A DNA stretch of 64,000 nt, from positions 345,240,932-345,304,931 of the forward strand of contig JARYHS010008074.1 of NCBI GenBank assembly GCA_031002005.1, given 5' to 3'. Below are positions 48,201 to 60,200 of the stretch, one piece after another. The notes under the pieces were generated by a model that was given only the letters and a program-made list of their open reading frames with translations, searched no databases and was not told the origin of the DNA. This DNA comes from Vandiemenella viatica (lineage: Eukaryota > Arthropoda > Insecta > Orthoptera > Morabidae). Every line of letters starts with the position of its first letter. Position 1 is the first letter of the stretch. A program made the position numbers and the translations under genes.

Positions 48201-51200
48201 CACTTAAAGGAAGTGCCTCAGGTGTTGTTCTACAAATGTGATATTTTCGTCATTCCTTGGGGCCTCAACTGGTTGGAAATTAGTTCTGAATGTCTCTGCA
48301 AGGGTCTCAGCCTTCTCCTAAGTTTTGCAGATGTAGTTATTACCAACCACTAATGGTGGGGTCTTCAGTCTTCACTGGAGTAGGGTCTTAGTGGTTCGCC
48401 ATGCTTATCCGTCTTGCAGGTCCAGAGTGGAGATGAAATTGGACGAGTCGGATATCCTATGCTGCTCCACTTCTGCTTTGATCTCCTGTTGCATGTGGTT
48501 GATGATCTTCTTAGTAGCCGGATCCCTTGTGATGTGCCACCATCTAGTTAGTTGATTTTTGGTGGCAATTGCCTCTCTAATGTGGGGAGGAAATTGTCTT
48601 GAACGGGGAGGCTGGTTGCATCGTGGTCGCCTGGCTGCATCCGCTGCCTCATTAATCCAGTCTGTCAGGATGCCCACTGTGCCAGAGGGATCGGTGACTG
48701 AAGGTGGTGGTGCCGTTTCAACACGCTGGGAGAGATGGCCTTGGAAAGCTTCCCAGTCAATGTCCTGTAGGTTTCTATTTAGCCTGTTAATTCTTGTTGA
48801 GACGTCTGTGGCCATGTAGAACATCAAGGGACTGGGATCTGATGATAATACAGTTTTAGTTGTCACTGCGATGTTGTGCCGCAGGCCTTTGATGATGGCA
48901 ACATCTGGCAGGCCAGGTCCAAATATTGTTGGTTCTGTAGATCTCCAGACTACTGTGTCGTGATTTTTGACAACGCGCATTAGCCTTCGGCCATTTGCGT
49001 TAGTAACACACGAGTTCCAGGCAACATGTTTAGCATTGAAGTCACCTGCAAATAAACGTTTGTCCCTTAGGCGGAGAAGAGCAGAGATGTCATCTTCATA
49101 CAGGTTTCCTTGAGGTGTTCTGTTTGCAGCTATAAACAGGATTCTTCCCCTGGGCATCTCAACAGCTGCACCTGATGCTTCGATGGTCTGCATCTGAGGT
49201 AGATTTACCTCATAATGTTTGATACTGTTCCTGACAAAGACCGCGGTTCCACCTCCCGCGGTAGGCCAGTCATATCTGTGGCACATATAGTTGGTGGCAG
49301 CTGCTTTGATCCCTGGCTTTAGATGCGTCTCATTGACTAGGCATACATCAACGCCCTCATCTCTTAGGAATTCTCTCAATTCGCCTAAGTGACACCATAG
49401 GCCATTGGCGTTCCAAATGCAGATAGGCAAGTCTTCAATGGTGATCGCCATGGTTTACTTGAATCCCTTGTAGAACAGCAGTTATTGCCAGCCTGACTGC
49501 CTCCACAATCTGACGCAGCAGGTCTTGAATCAATGTAGTTACCGTTTGCAGTAATGACTGGACCATATTCAGGAGAATGGAGCCGTCTTCCTTCTGGGAG
49601 GCCATTTCATCTGGGCGGTTGCTCTAGTCATCAGTTTTCTTACTCCACCTTGGCGGTTTTCTCTGGGCAAATATAGTCTCTTCCTGATGGTCTTTTGCAT
49701 CCTTCGCCTTGGATCGCGAGCTGGTAGGTGAGATGCTTAGTGCTTCTGTGAAAGTAGTACACGGTCTTAGCTCAGGATTTTGTTGCTCCACGTCAGAAGA
49801 CGCTGTAGTCTCCTCTTTCTTCCTCTGCTGCTGCTTCTTCTTGAGCATGGCAATGTGTGAAGCATTGTTAGCCTTCTGCCTTTCACTGAATTTGTTGAAG
49901 GCTGTGCATTTGCGGTAGCTCGCCACGTTATCACCACCGCAGTTGGTGCATTTGGGCTGGGCTTCGCCTTTTTTAAGGGCACATGGATGAGAAGGATGTT
50001 CGCCAGAGCACTTGACACACTTGGACAGCATCACGCAGTGGTGGGATACATGCCCTACCCCATGACATTTATAGTACTGAGGGGGTCCTCAAGTGCTGCA
50101 GAGCTTATTGATGGTTATCATCACAGAGCATAGTGAGGTCATTTTGAAGATTGCTCTATTCTTGATGGTATCTGAAAGGACGACCAGGAACAGAGGTACC
50201 TCTTGGTGCATTTTTGGAGAGCGCAGACGGACGACAGTCCTCGCCACCATTCCAGGGACTTCAAGTTCTTCTTTGATATAATGCAAGAAGTTGAACTGAG
50301 TAATGACTGTATTGTTGGATCGTCATTGTGTATAGTCTGTACTTGGCTAAATTAGTCTCTTCATGTTTGCTAAGACTTGCAATGTATTCTTCTTCTGCCA
50401 CATTGTTGTGATTCTGTACTTGTCTCACACCTAGGTAAATGGTTTGTGGGCTTCAATGTGAACGGAGAATCATATGGCCTTTACACCAGTCGAATAAAAT
50501 ACTGGACTCGCTATACTTGATGTTAATAACACATATCAGACAGCTTAGTCTTTCATTTAGATATAAACACAATGGTTTAATAAATGATGTTTTGTGACTT
50601 TCTGTGATGCTTACGATACGCTTAGATGTGATGATAACTGTCTACACGATATGGAACTTGCGAAAATAGTTGAAAGTCTCTGTCTCAAATTTTGATATGC
50701 TGTACATGCAGCAATCATGTTCTTATTAACATGTTAGATGCGTCATCCAGAAATTTCTTACGTCAGGCACAATGAAAAAAGTTGTAGCATTTACCAATTC
50801 ATGCACTAAAAGGCATCAAATTTTTTTAAAATAATTTGGAGCTACAATGCAAGGTATCTGCGAAACGAGTTGGGTTGAGAGACATGATGGCTATCTACAA
50901 TTTTATGAGACAACTTAGTGAAAATTTGTAATGCTCTGGAAAATATTTCTACTTGGCAAGAGAACAAAACTGCTAATTTCACTCATTGCTTACTGCAAAT
51001 GTTCAATTTGGACTTTATAATATTATCTATCTGTTTGAACAGGGTTTTAGATAGGTACCTAAATATTTTATTTATTACCTAAGGTATTTAATAATGCATG
51101 AATGCTAAAACTTAATAACTTACTAGAAGTTACCCATGACTTCGTATGTATGGAAGTGTGTTATAGTGTAAGAGTGTTCTTTAACAATAATTACGGTAAT

Positions 51201-54200
51201 AGTAATAAATATTGCAATTATAAAAATTTATTAACGTCTTATAACGAAAAAGCAATTCCAAATATTTATCCTCCAAAAAAGTCAAATTATTTACCGTTTC
51301 GATACTGGTTTCATTTTGACGATATATTGATTACATCAATTATTTCTGCTTTAATATAGACATTTGTGTGGATTAAAACTAATCTTACGTGATATCACAT
51401 AAGATCTTCAAGGCGTATTTTTGATTTCCTATGCTTTCTCTGACACCATATTACTGATGTCATTATTACAGCCACAAGTAATTAGTTCTAACCAATCAAG
51501 TTTCGATCATGATACAGAAAATGTATTGATGCACATGTGAGAGATATTTCTGAGAAAGTTTGTGCAAATGGAAGGAATGCACAAGTGCAGTAGAGTCAAG
51601 GTGGAAGAGTTCAAGGAAATAATTAGAAAGCGGGAAGAAATATTTATTCCATAACAGAAATAAAGAGAAAGAGAGAACCTGTTTACTATAATAGGAAGGT
51701 GAGGATATTAAAGAGGTTAGTAAGAAGAGAATAAAAAAGTTAGGAGACAGCAGCATAGGAGGAATATTTAAAACAACTATACAATGACTTAATAATAACT
51801 AAGAAGGTGGATAAACATGGGATTATGAAAAGTAGTGTCAATGCAGGGTGACCATTGACTGATACATCGAGAAATTTCTATGGCTATATTAGAAATAGGC
51901 TTATTTACTGAGTTAGATTGCAGTATCGTCTTCTGCATGAAATGTTTCTCTTATATCCTGTAGTTACTAACTGAAAAATTGTATGTTTACTGGAAAGCTT
52001 ACTCCCTCCCTTATGCTCAATAACCAAGAAAAATAGAATTTACCCAAATTCTAAGGTGCTTACAGGGTGTAGGAAGATTCTCTTTTTTAGGTAATGGTGT
52101 CAGCAGGGCCGGCGCTAGGAATTTCGGGCCCGGGGTAAAAAGGGCAACCTTTTTTTTTTAGCTCTACAAACTCGCCGGGCGACAATGGGTGGAGTCTTGG
52201 CATCGAGGCCTGGGGGCCCCCGCAACCGGTGATCGGGGCCCCCCATCAGCCGGCGGACCCCGGTACATTTCACCCGCTTACCCCTCCCTAACGCCGGCCC
52301 TGGGTGTCAGGAATTGGAATAAGTTAGCAAGAGAAATTATTAATAATTTACCAAAAACCTTTAAGGAATTTAAAGTTGAAATTTGTAGAGGGCAAATGTA
52401 GGTGAGTGCAGGAAAGGGCAAAGAAGGGTGTGTAGGGAAATTGATACCAGAGCGTGCGCTCCATTGCAATTAAAATTAAATTAAATTAAGAACCTTTGAT
52501 TTTCGAACGGCAATATTAGTGTAGGTTGCGGTTAGGTTGAAATGAAGCCTGGACATAATGACAACTGACACGCTTTTTTAATGCATAGGGCATGATGGAT
52601 TTAGTTCTGTAATTTACGCGATGTAACATAAGGTTTTAGGATTCCTAGTTAATTTTTAATTTGATTGACTCCATATCCAAATAGCACGTAATTTGAACTT
52701 TACGACGATTTATACTACAACCTATAACATACATGGCAATATCAAGGTTATGAGAATTATTTAATAACAATTCTATTTAATTAAGCAACTGAGGAAAATA
52801 AATTCCCAGATCACAGAATTCAAACCTTCCCTTATGGCGGGCTTTGAAACTAGTTGATATGTAATCACCGTTTCACTTGTTGCTGTAAGAACATAATTTC
52901 CTACTCGGGAGCTATTAGTTTATCACTTGCTTTAATTTTCACGCTTTTAAATGAATCACTTCATTGAATATGTAATAAGTTTCTTGCTTTGATCTCTAAA
53001 AAGCAATGTGTAAATGTGTCATTACCGAATAGGAAGTACGAGGTTGTTTAGTGTTGGTAAAATATGAATTAGTAATGACCATTCCAAAATGAACTATTCG
53101 TTTTAAGATTCTTATTACGTTTAAGATGTTTGATTCACATATTATGTTTATTTTAGTGTACAAAACCGAGAACTAAATATTCAAAGTGAAAAAAATTAAA
53201 GAGGATCCAAGTATGATTATAGTGTAATCGTTTGTCAGTGTTTCTTGAAAGGAGTGCTTATATCGAATAAGAGTGATCTGTTAGCATGTTTCTATTTTCT
53301 AGAAATGGTTATAATATCATTCTACGTTCCTCAGTACATACAAGTCACAAGCTGTTTTTGCAGATTTTAAGCTTGAACATAAGCTCTTTAAATTTTAAAA
53401 TACCATCTGAATTGCTGAAGTATTTTTTGCGTGATGCCATTTCAAAACCCAGACACATGCAGGCTGCCCACAGATTTATAATAGTATAGGTAGGTTTTAT
53501 TAGTTAATATAAAAAGCCAAATAAAATTAACATTTACATTGCATCAACATCAAAATATATCTTATTTCATTTTTCAGTTACTCATACAACTGTATCCTTG
53601 AGCAGAGTATCGCAGACAAACTCAGTTGACTTAAAAAGTTCTACTGACGCTATAAATGATACAATGAGTGTTCTGAGATAAAAAAATTGAACAGGAGGAC
53701 ATAGTTTTCCGAAATTTTATGAAGAGGCAAAAGAATTTGCTGAGAAATTTGTGATGGAAGTTTAATGCCCCAGAACAGTGTCGAGATAAATACATTGAGC
53801 CAATAACTTCTCTCTTCAATCAGTATTTCCGTATGGCCATATACATCCTAATTCTAGATTGTATAGTAAATGACCTACAAGACCATCTGTCTCCTGAAAT
53901 ACTTTATTTCAATTAGTCGTTCTTATTCCGAAAGTCAATTATACCCATACTAATGGAGACATTGAAACAGCTAAAAAAAAACTTGCATTACACTATAAGC
54001 AGGTAATAGACAACACTACAGTATCAGTCATTATAAGCAACTATTGGCTGTGGATAGGATAATTGCAACGGAATCAGAATATTCTGCAATCGATTTCTAA
54101 TCTAATGGAAAAATGTCATGCTAAAATGTATCCCAACATAAACAAGTATTTGTATAATCTTGCTACACTACCAGATAGTGTCGCTATGGCAGAGAGATCC

Positions 54201-57200
54201 TTTTCTACTATCAGGAGGCTCAAAACTTGATTTTGAGCATCATTGGCAGAAGACCACCGAACTGCACCGGCACTTCTCCGCGTTCACAAAACTGTACTCG
54301 TTCTAGTGAAGGAAGTCATAACAAGATTTGCCAGAGTTCAAAAGATAATAATTGATTTTTTTATTTGATTAAAATTATTTTGAAATAATGCAAAAAATTA
54401 ATTTATTTTTATTTATATATACTATCATAATTTTGAAGCCTGTCCTGACTGGACCTCGACTATATGACCCCTCCCCCTCCCCCCCCCCCCCATGACCCGA
54501 AGGCTGGATCGACCTTGATTGCGAAGATGCCAGGACTCTTCCTACATTTTACAAACATCTGATGAGCATGAAAAAGAGGTTGATGAAAAATAGACATTTT
54601 TTTATAGCCAAGGATAACATCAAAACAACATTTGGATGTAAGGGAACGGAATTTTCCGAACTCTCTCTATGCACTTCTCCTCATCCAGCAAGTCGACACT
54701 GGTCCGTCCCTTTAAAACATAAACCAATCCAATGTGGCCGAGTGTCGGACGACACGCCATGCCCTTGGACAAACTTTGATTGAGTGAGTGCCAACAGTAA
54801 GAAACATGTTGGTGCGGTGACGGGGCGGAACAGTTTCAGGCAAGTGAGGCCCGATCTTCAGAGTAGTTAAATTTAATCTTAAACCACTTTCGATCAGCGC
54901 TGAGCAACACATTACTAAAATCTTGCCATATTGACTATGGAACATGAAGTAACTCAAATTGTTAATTTTGAAGATTTGATTTATGAGTTTGCAGCTGTTA
55001 AAGCCAGAAAGAAGATAATGCAAAAGCAATTCTTTTAGCTTATTTGTGTATATTTTAAATATTGTTAATATTACAATTTTTTAACAAACTATTATTTCTG
55101 AATAACAATAAATGTTTATTTAATTATGTTTTATTAATATCATATTTTACACTTATAAAATATTGCATTTTACATTACTTTTAATTTAAGTTTTCAAGGG
55201 GTGACACCATCGATATCCGTCCCGGGTGCCACTGACAGCAGTAAAATATTCTTGAAATCCACAAAATAACCAAGTCATGGCGAGCTTGATGGCACCATGT
55301 GACTAGTTCTTTGTGGGCGGAACAAATTAAATTTTTAGTATAATTCCAATGACAAAAATTACAAATACAGAAAATCTGAATCAGTTTCCATTTAACTACA
55401 ATTCAAGTATTGTTCAATGCACAAAATAAACTTAGAATGACTATGGATACAGTTATAATTTTATTGTTAACTTGATTTCTGTGATCTCATATTATATTGG
55501 CTAGTTTTCCGAAATGTTTGAGCTGTCGAGTCAAGCTTCTTGCTGCGTAATCCATAGTTACTGTGTTAGTTTTCGTCTCCAAATTTACTGGTTTTTGTAC
55601 TGGTTTGACCTGTTGTGTTTTATTATATATTGGTTTGGTTGTATGCACAATTTTGTTAGGTATCCCCTGATATAAACAAAGTCTATTTTTATGAACGACT
55701 GTTGTTCTATGTGGTAATTGAATTCCTACAGTTACAGGTGATAAAAGTTCTTTCACTTGGTACAGCCGGAGCCATCTAGTAGTGAATTTTTTTGGCTTGT
55801 TCTTTCTCATAAATGGTTTACTGAGCATAATATAGTCCCTGACATTAATACTTTTCGGTTTCTTCGTCGTAGTATTTGGCCTGCGATAAAGCATGATAGT
55901 TATTATGTCGCATCTCAGCCCATAATTTTTTAAGGTTAAATGCATGACTTCTTATGTTTGAATTATCAATTTCTTTGGAAACTTGGAACATTCAAAAAGG
56001 TGATCTGATTTCTCTGCCATAGAGCACTTCAATAGGTATTTTTCGAGTACTGGTGTGAATTTTTTAATTATAACTTGATACTGAAAAGGGTAAAATTGAT
56101 TGCTGATTATTGTAGGATTTGCTGACATAGTAACTAAGCATTCTCCCAATAGTTTTTTGTATATTGTCCCTACTCTACCATTGCCAGCAGGATGGTAACT
56201 AGAAGTCCTCAATTTTTCAATACCAGTACCTAATAAATTGCAAACTTGTGTAAACAATGAAGACATAACTGATGATCCTTGGTCCGTAATAATTGATATT
56301 GGATCCCCATAAAGTAAAATCCCGCTAACTAAAAAGGCTTTAGCTATTGATTCCACGGTTTGATCAGATATAGGTACCATAACTAAATATCTGGAAAATG
56401 CATCAGAAATTGTGTGTAACTACTGCCTTCTCTACTGTGCCTAAATGGGTCCATCACGTCAAGACCGTTTCTTTGAAAAGGTTCTGTTGTTTCAACTGAT
56501 GACTACAGAGATACTCTTGCTTTTCCTAAACCAAATCTTTCATTACATTTAGGACAATTTTTTACATATTTTTGTACATCTACTCCCCTGTGTTGCCACC
56601 AATATTCGGTCGCTATTCGCTGGTTAGTTGTTTTGAATGCACAATGACCTGATAAGTCATGATACAATTTCATAATAGACTCTCACAGTGATTTTGGTAC
56701 CGCCACTCTATCAACACACTTGGTAATACGATACAAAATGTTATCGCGAAACGCAAACCATTTTTGATTCTCCATTTACTACATTCTTTGTCTTTAGCCT
56801 GTTTAACAGGTAACTCAGTTAAAGAGGGCAATTCATCACTGTTAACTAATTTTCTACTTAAACCATCGGCATTTTTGTGAACTACATCATATTCGTACTC
56901 TGAACATTGTAGGGTCCATCGCATTAACCTGCTTGATGGATCTTTGAGATTAAGCATCCATTTCAACGCGGAATGGTCTGTTACTATAGTGAATTTTCTC
57001 CTGTAAAGATAACAACGGAACTGTTTCACTCTCCAAACTACTGATGACAATTCCTTTGCCGTGGTTGTGTAATTGATTTCTGGTTTGGTTAATTGACGAG
57101 ATGCGAATGCTACTGGTTTTACTTGCCCATTTATTACTTGCGATAGCACAGATCCAATGGCATAATTGGATGTGTCGGTAGGAAGGACAAAGGGTCTACT

Positions 57201-60200
57201 GAAATCAGGAAATATTAGAATTGGATAACTGGTAAGGGCTGTTTTCAAAATATTCATGGCTTCATCACACTCATTTGTCTATTCAAATTTGACTCCTTTT
57301 CTTAACAGTTTCGTCAATAAATTGAATAAATTCTATAGTAATTTGCAAGCCATAAGAAAGATTGCAGTTCTTTCACAGAAGTGGGTGTTGGAAAATTTTT
57401 TACTTCTTCAACTAGCCTTGGATGTGGTTTAACCCCATCTTTAATGATGTAAAAACCTGAATACTATAATTCTGACATTGCAAAATTGCACTTTTCAAGT
57501 GATAAAGTTAAATTTGGTGGTTTCAAACGTTCAAAACACAGCTCTGAGCCTTTGGATATGCTCTTCCCTGTTCTTTTAAAATATGATGACATAATCTAAA
57601 TATGCAAGAGTTGAAAATGGTTTTAACCCACGTAAAACCTCGTCTAGGAGACATTGGAAGGTTGGGGGACCATTTTTTAACCCGAATGGTAAATGCAACC
57701 ATTTGTAATGGCCATTAGGGATATTAAAGGCTATTTTTGGAATGTCATCTTCATGTACTTTTAATTGGAGATAATCACTGCATAAATCTAGGTCCAAAAA
57801 ATATTTGTAATTTCCTAAATAGTCTACAGTTTCTGCAATTGAAGGTAAAGGATACACATCACTGGCTGTTACTGCATTTGAAGCTCTATAACACAAAACC
57901 TGAATTTTGTCTCCCCATTTCGACTCTTTCTGGGTACAAGCACAATTGGTGAGGCCCATGGACTAGTACTAGGCCTAATAATTCCATCTTTAGTTGTTGG
58001 TCAATGTATTCCTCTACAAGTTACATCTGATGAAATGGAAGCCTATATGCTTTCTTATAAATGGGAGCAGAATCACCCATTAAGATCCTATGTTTCACTA
58101 TTTTTTTTTTTTTTTTATTTTTTTTTTTTGCTTGGGCTTTACGCCTCGTCGACGGCGTGGTCATTAGAGGCGGGATGGGATGGGAGACAAGGAACGGGAA
58201 GGAGTTCGGCCATGGCCTTTTGAAGGAAGCATCCCGGCATTCGCCTGGAGTGATTTGGGGAAACCATGGAAAACCCAAATCTGTTTGGTGGCAAATGTTT
58301 AATTTTATCTTTAAAAAAAAAAGAATATCTTCCTCCTTTTGAACAGCACACAAATTTTTTTTCCTTTATTTGTTCATTATCAGCGAAATTACAGAAAATA
58401 CTACTAGCTAATTCCTTTTCTCTTAAAATTCAAAATTTGCACCTTTATGTCCACGGGGTATGACAACGTCACTTTCCCCAAATCTTCAATAGACTCAGGT
58501 ATATATTTTATTCCATTAATTACCTGCACTTTACAAATGCTTCTTTTCATGAAACACTGATTAGAATCTAACCAACTGGATTCTTCTGGTAGGCCTACTA
58601 AAACTACAGAATTTTCATCACATTCTACATCATCTTTAATGGGTAAGTTCATAATTTTTCCTGAAGCTTTTGGGATGGTTTCCGCATTACTTAGACTGAT
58701 GACAGATTTATGAGTCCATGTAGCTGGTAAATGTCAGTTCATGGCTCCTTTATTTACACAAAGACTTTTATTTGAAATCTGGGAACGACTAACGTGGGTA
58801 TACACTCTCGCATTTCCTCAAAACAATTCTACATTTCGTCACGTCAAGTATTGCATTATATTTATTTAGAAAATCCATCCCTAAAATTCCAATACATTTT
58901 GGGTTCAGTTTAGAAACAGCGTAAACAGTTGCATTATAAACACAATTATCTATAGTTATATTCCCATCTTTCATCCCAAAAGTATCAATAATTGTATTTC
59001 TATCTAATCCCGTAATTCTGCAATCAGACTCTCTTAAATCATGGATACCACAAATATCTTTAGATAATAATGTAACTTCAGATCCTATATCTGCCAACAG
59101 ATCAATATTTACTGTTACAATGAAATCTGTCACTCTGGGGTCACTCTGACAAATAGTTACAGGTGTCATTTTAATTGGGGGCATGACAACGTAGCTTTGC
59201 AAACCCCTTATTCGTTTAATCTGTTCTGTGAATTATTGCCTCCATGCTGCTCCCATTTGATTTATTGAAACCTCTGTAATTTTTTGTACCATAATTCCTA
59301 TTATTATTTCCTTGAAAACCTTGCTTATTTCCTATAAATGATCTATCACTCTTACCAAATTTTTGCAAATACCACACTTTAATTCTTGTTTCATATGAAA
59401 GCCCCATTTTTCAAGCCTGTGTTTTCGGTCATTTCTAGTCATATTCATTACCTGTTCGAAAGTTTGAGCATGTTCTAAACCTTCGGAAAATGGTCTTGGT
59501 TTCTGAAGACTTAAATGTTTTGCAATATCACTGTCTAATATCCCTAGAACAGCGTCTAATCCCCGCATGTCAGCCTCATAGCATTTAACTATATTTTCGT
59601 CTGGATTTTCCCCGTGCACATATATATTATTAATCATTTTAGTCCCATCTGTGAATTGATCAAGTTCTTCCCCTGGCTTTCTCTTAATATTTCTTAACTG
59701 CTCGCGTTAGAATCATGAGCCCTTCCTCATTTTTATCCATTTTTCATTTATACATTCTTCAAATTTTCCTCCTTTTTAGTTTTGCAAAAACCTTTCTTCT
59801 AGCTCCAAAGCCTTACCTTCCTCCTTTAGTTTTTCTATGTTCAGTTCTTTCTCTTGCTTTCCTCTCTTCACTTTTTCAATTTTACTTGTATTCTCCTGCT
59901 ACGAGGTTGTGATGTGAATTCATATCTGCTCCTGGATAAACTTTAGCATTCTTCATACAGTTCCTAAACCTTTTTTGTATCAGAATCTAGTCCAGCTGAT
60001 ACCTTTCTCCATTTAAGTTAGAGATCCATGTCTAACCTCTCATTTTATGATTTTCAAATAGGGTGTTTACCCACCACTAGTGAATTTTCTTTACAAAAGT
60101 TAATTAGTCTTTCACCCCTCTCATTTCTTATCCCTAATCCAAATTTTCCTATTATATCTTCTTGTTTTCCTTCACCTACTACAGCATTCCAGTCTCCCAT

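Larger units (their letters stand above)
46640..50340 (-). mobile_element. Jockey-clade LINE, near full length, degenerate
   Basis: Minus strand: gag with zinc knuckles (50286-49624), a 348-residue open endonuclease frame (49451-48405), RT pieces (48152-47422) and C-terminus (47009-46803). The order gag, APE endonuclease, RT and the particular motifs fit the Jockey clade. The 3' end adjoins a Penelope terminal repeat; the 5' end is near 50340. No target duplication was located. Confidence 0.88.
55330..59900 (-). mobile_element. Gypsy-type LTR retrotransposon internal region, degenerate
   Basis: Minus strand order: gag (59900-59216), protease (59202-58789), RT (58380-57576, split by a SINE), RNase H (57257-56670), integrase (56380-55487). 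RT and RNase H before integrase is the gypsy order. No LTR was recognised at either end, so bounds are approximate. The 5' side stops at an RTE-like LINE at about 59900. No envelope-like frame was seen. Confidence 0.9.

Noticed and set aside
49709..49918. Plus-strand frame inside the Jockey gag
   Set aside because: Opposite-strand shadow of the zinc-knuckle gag; composition reflects the Gln/Lys-rich tail.
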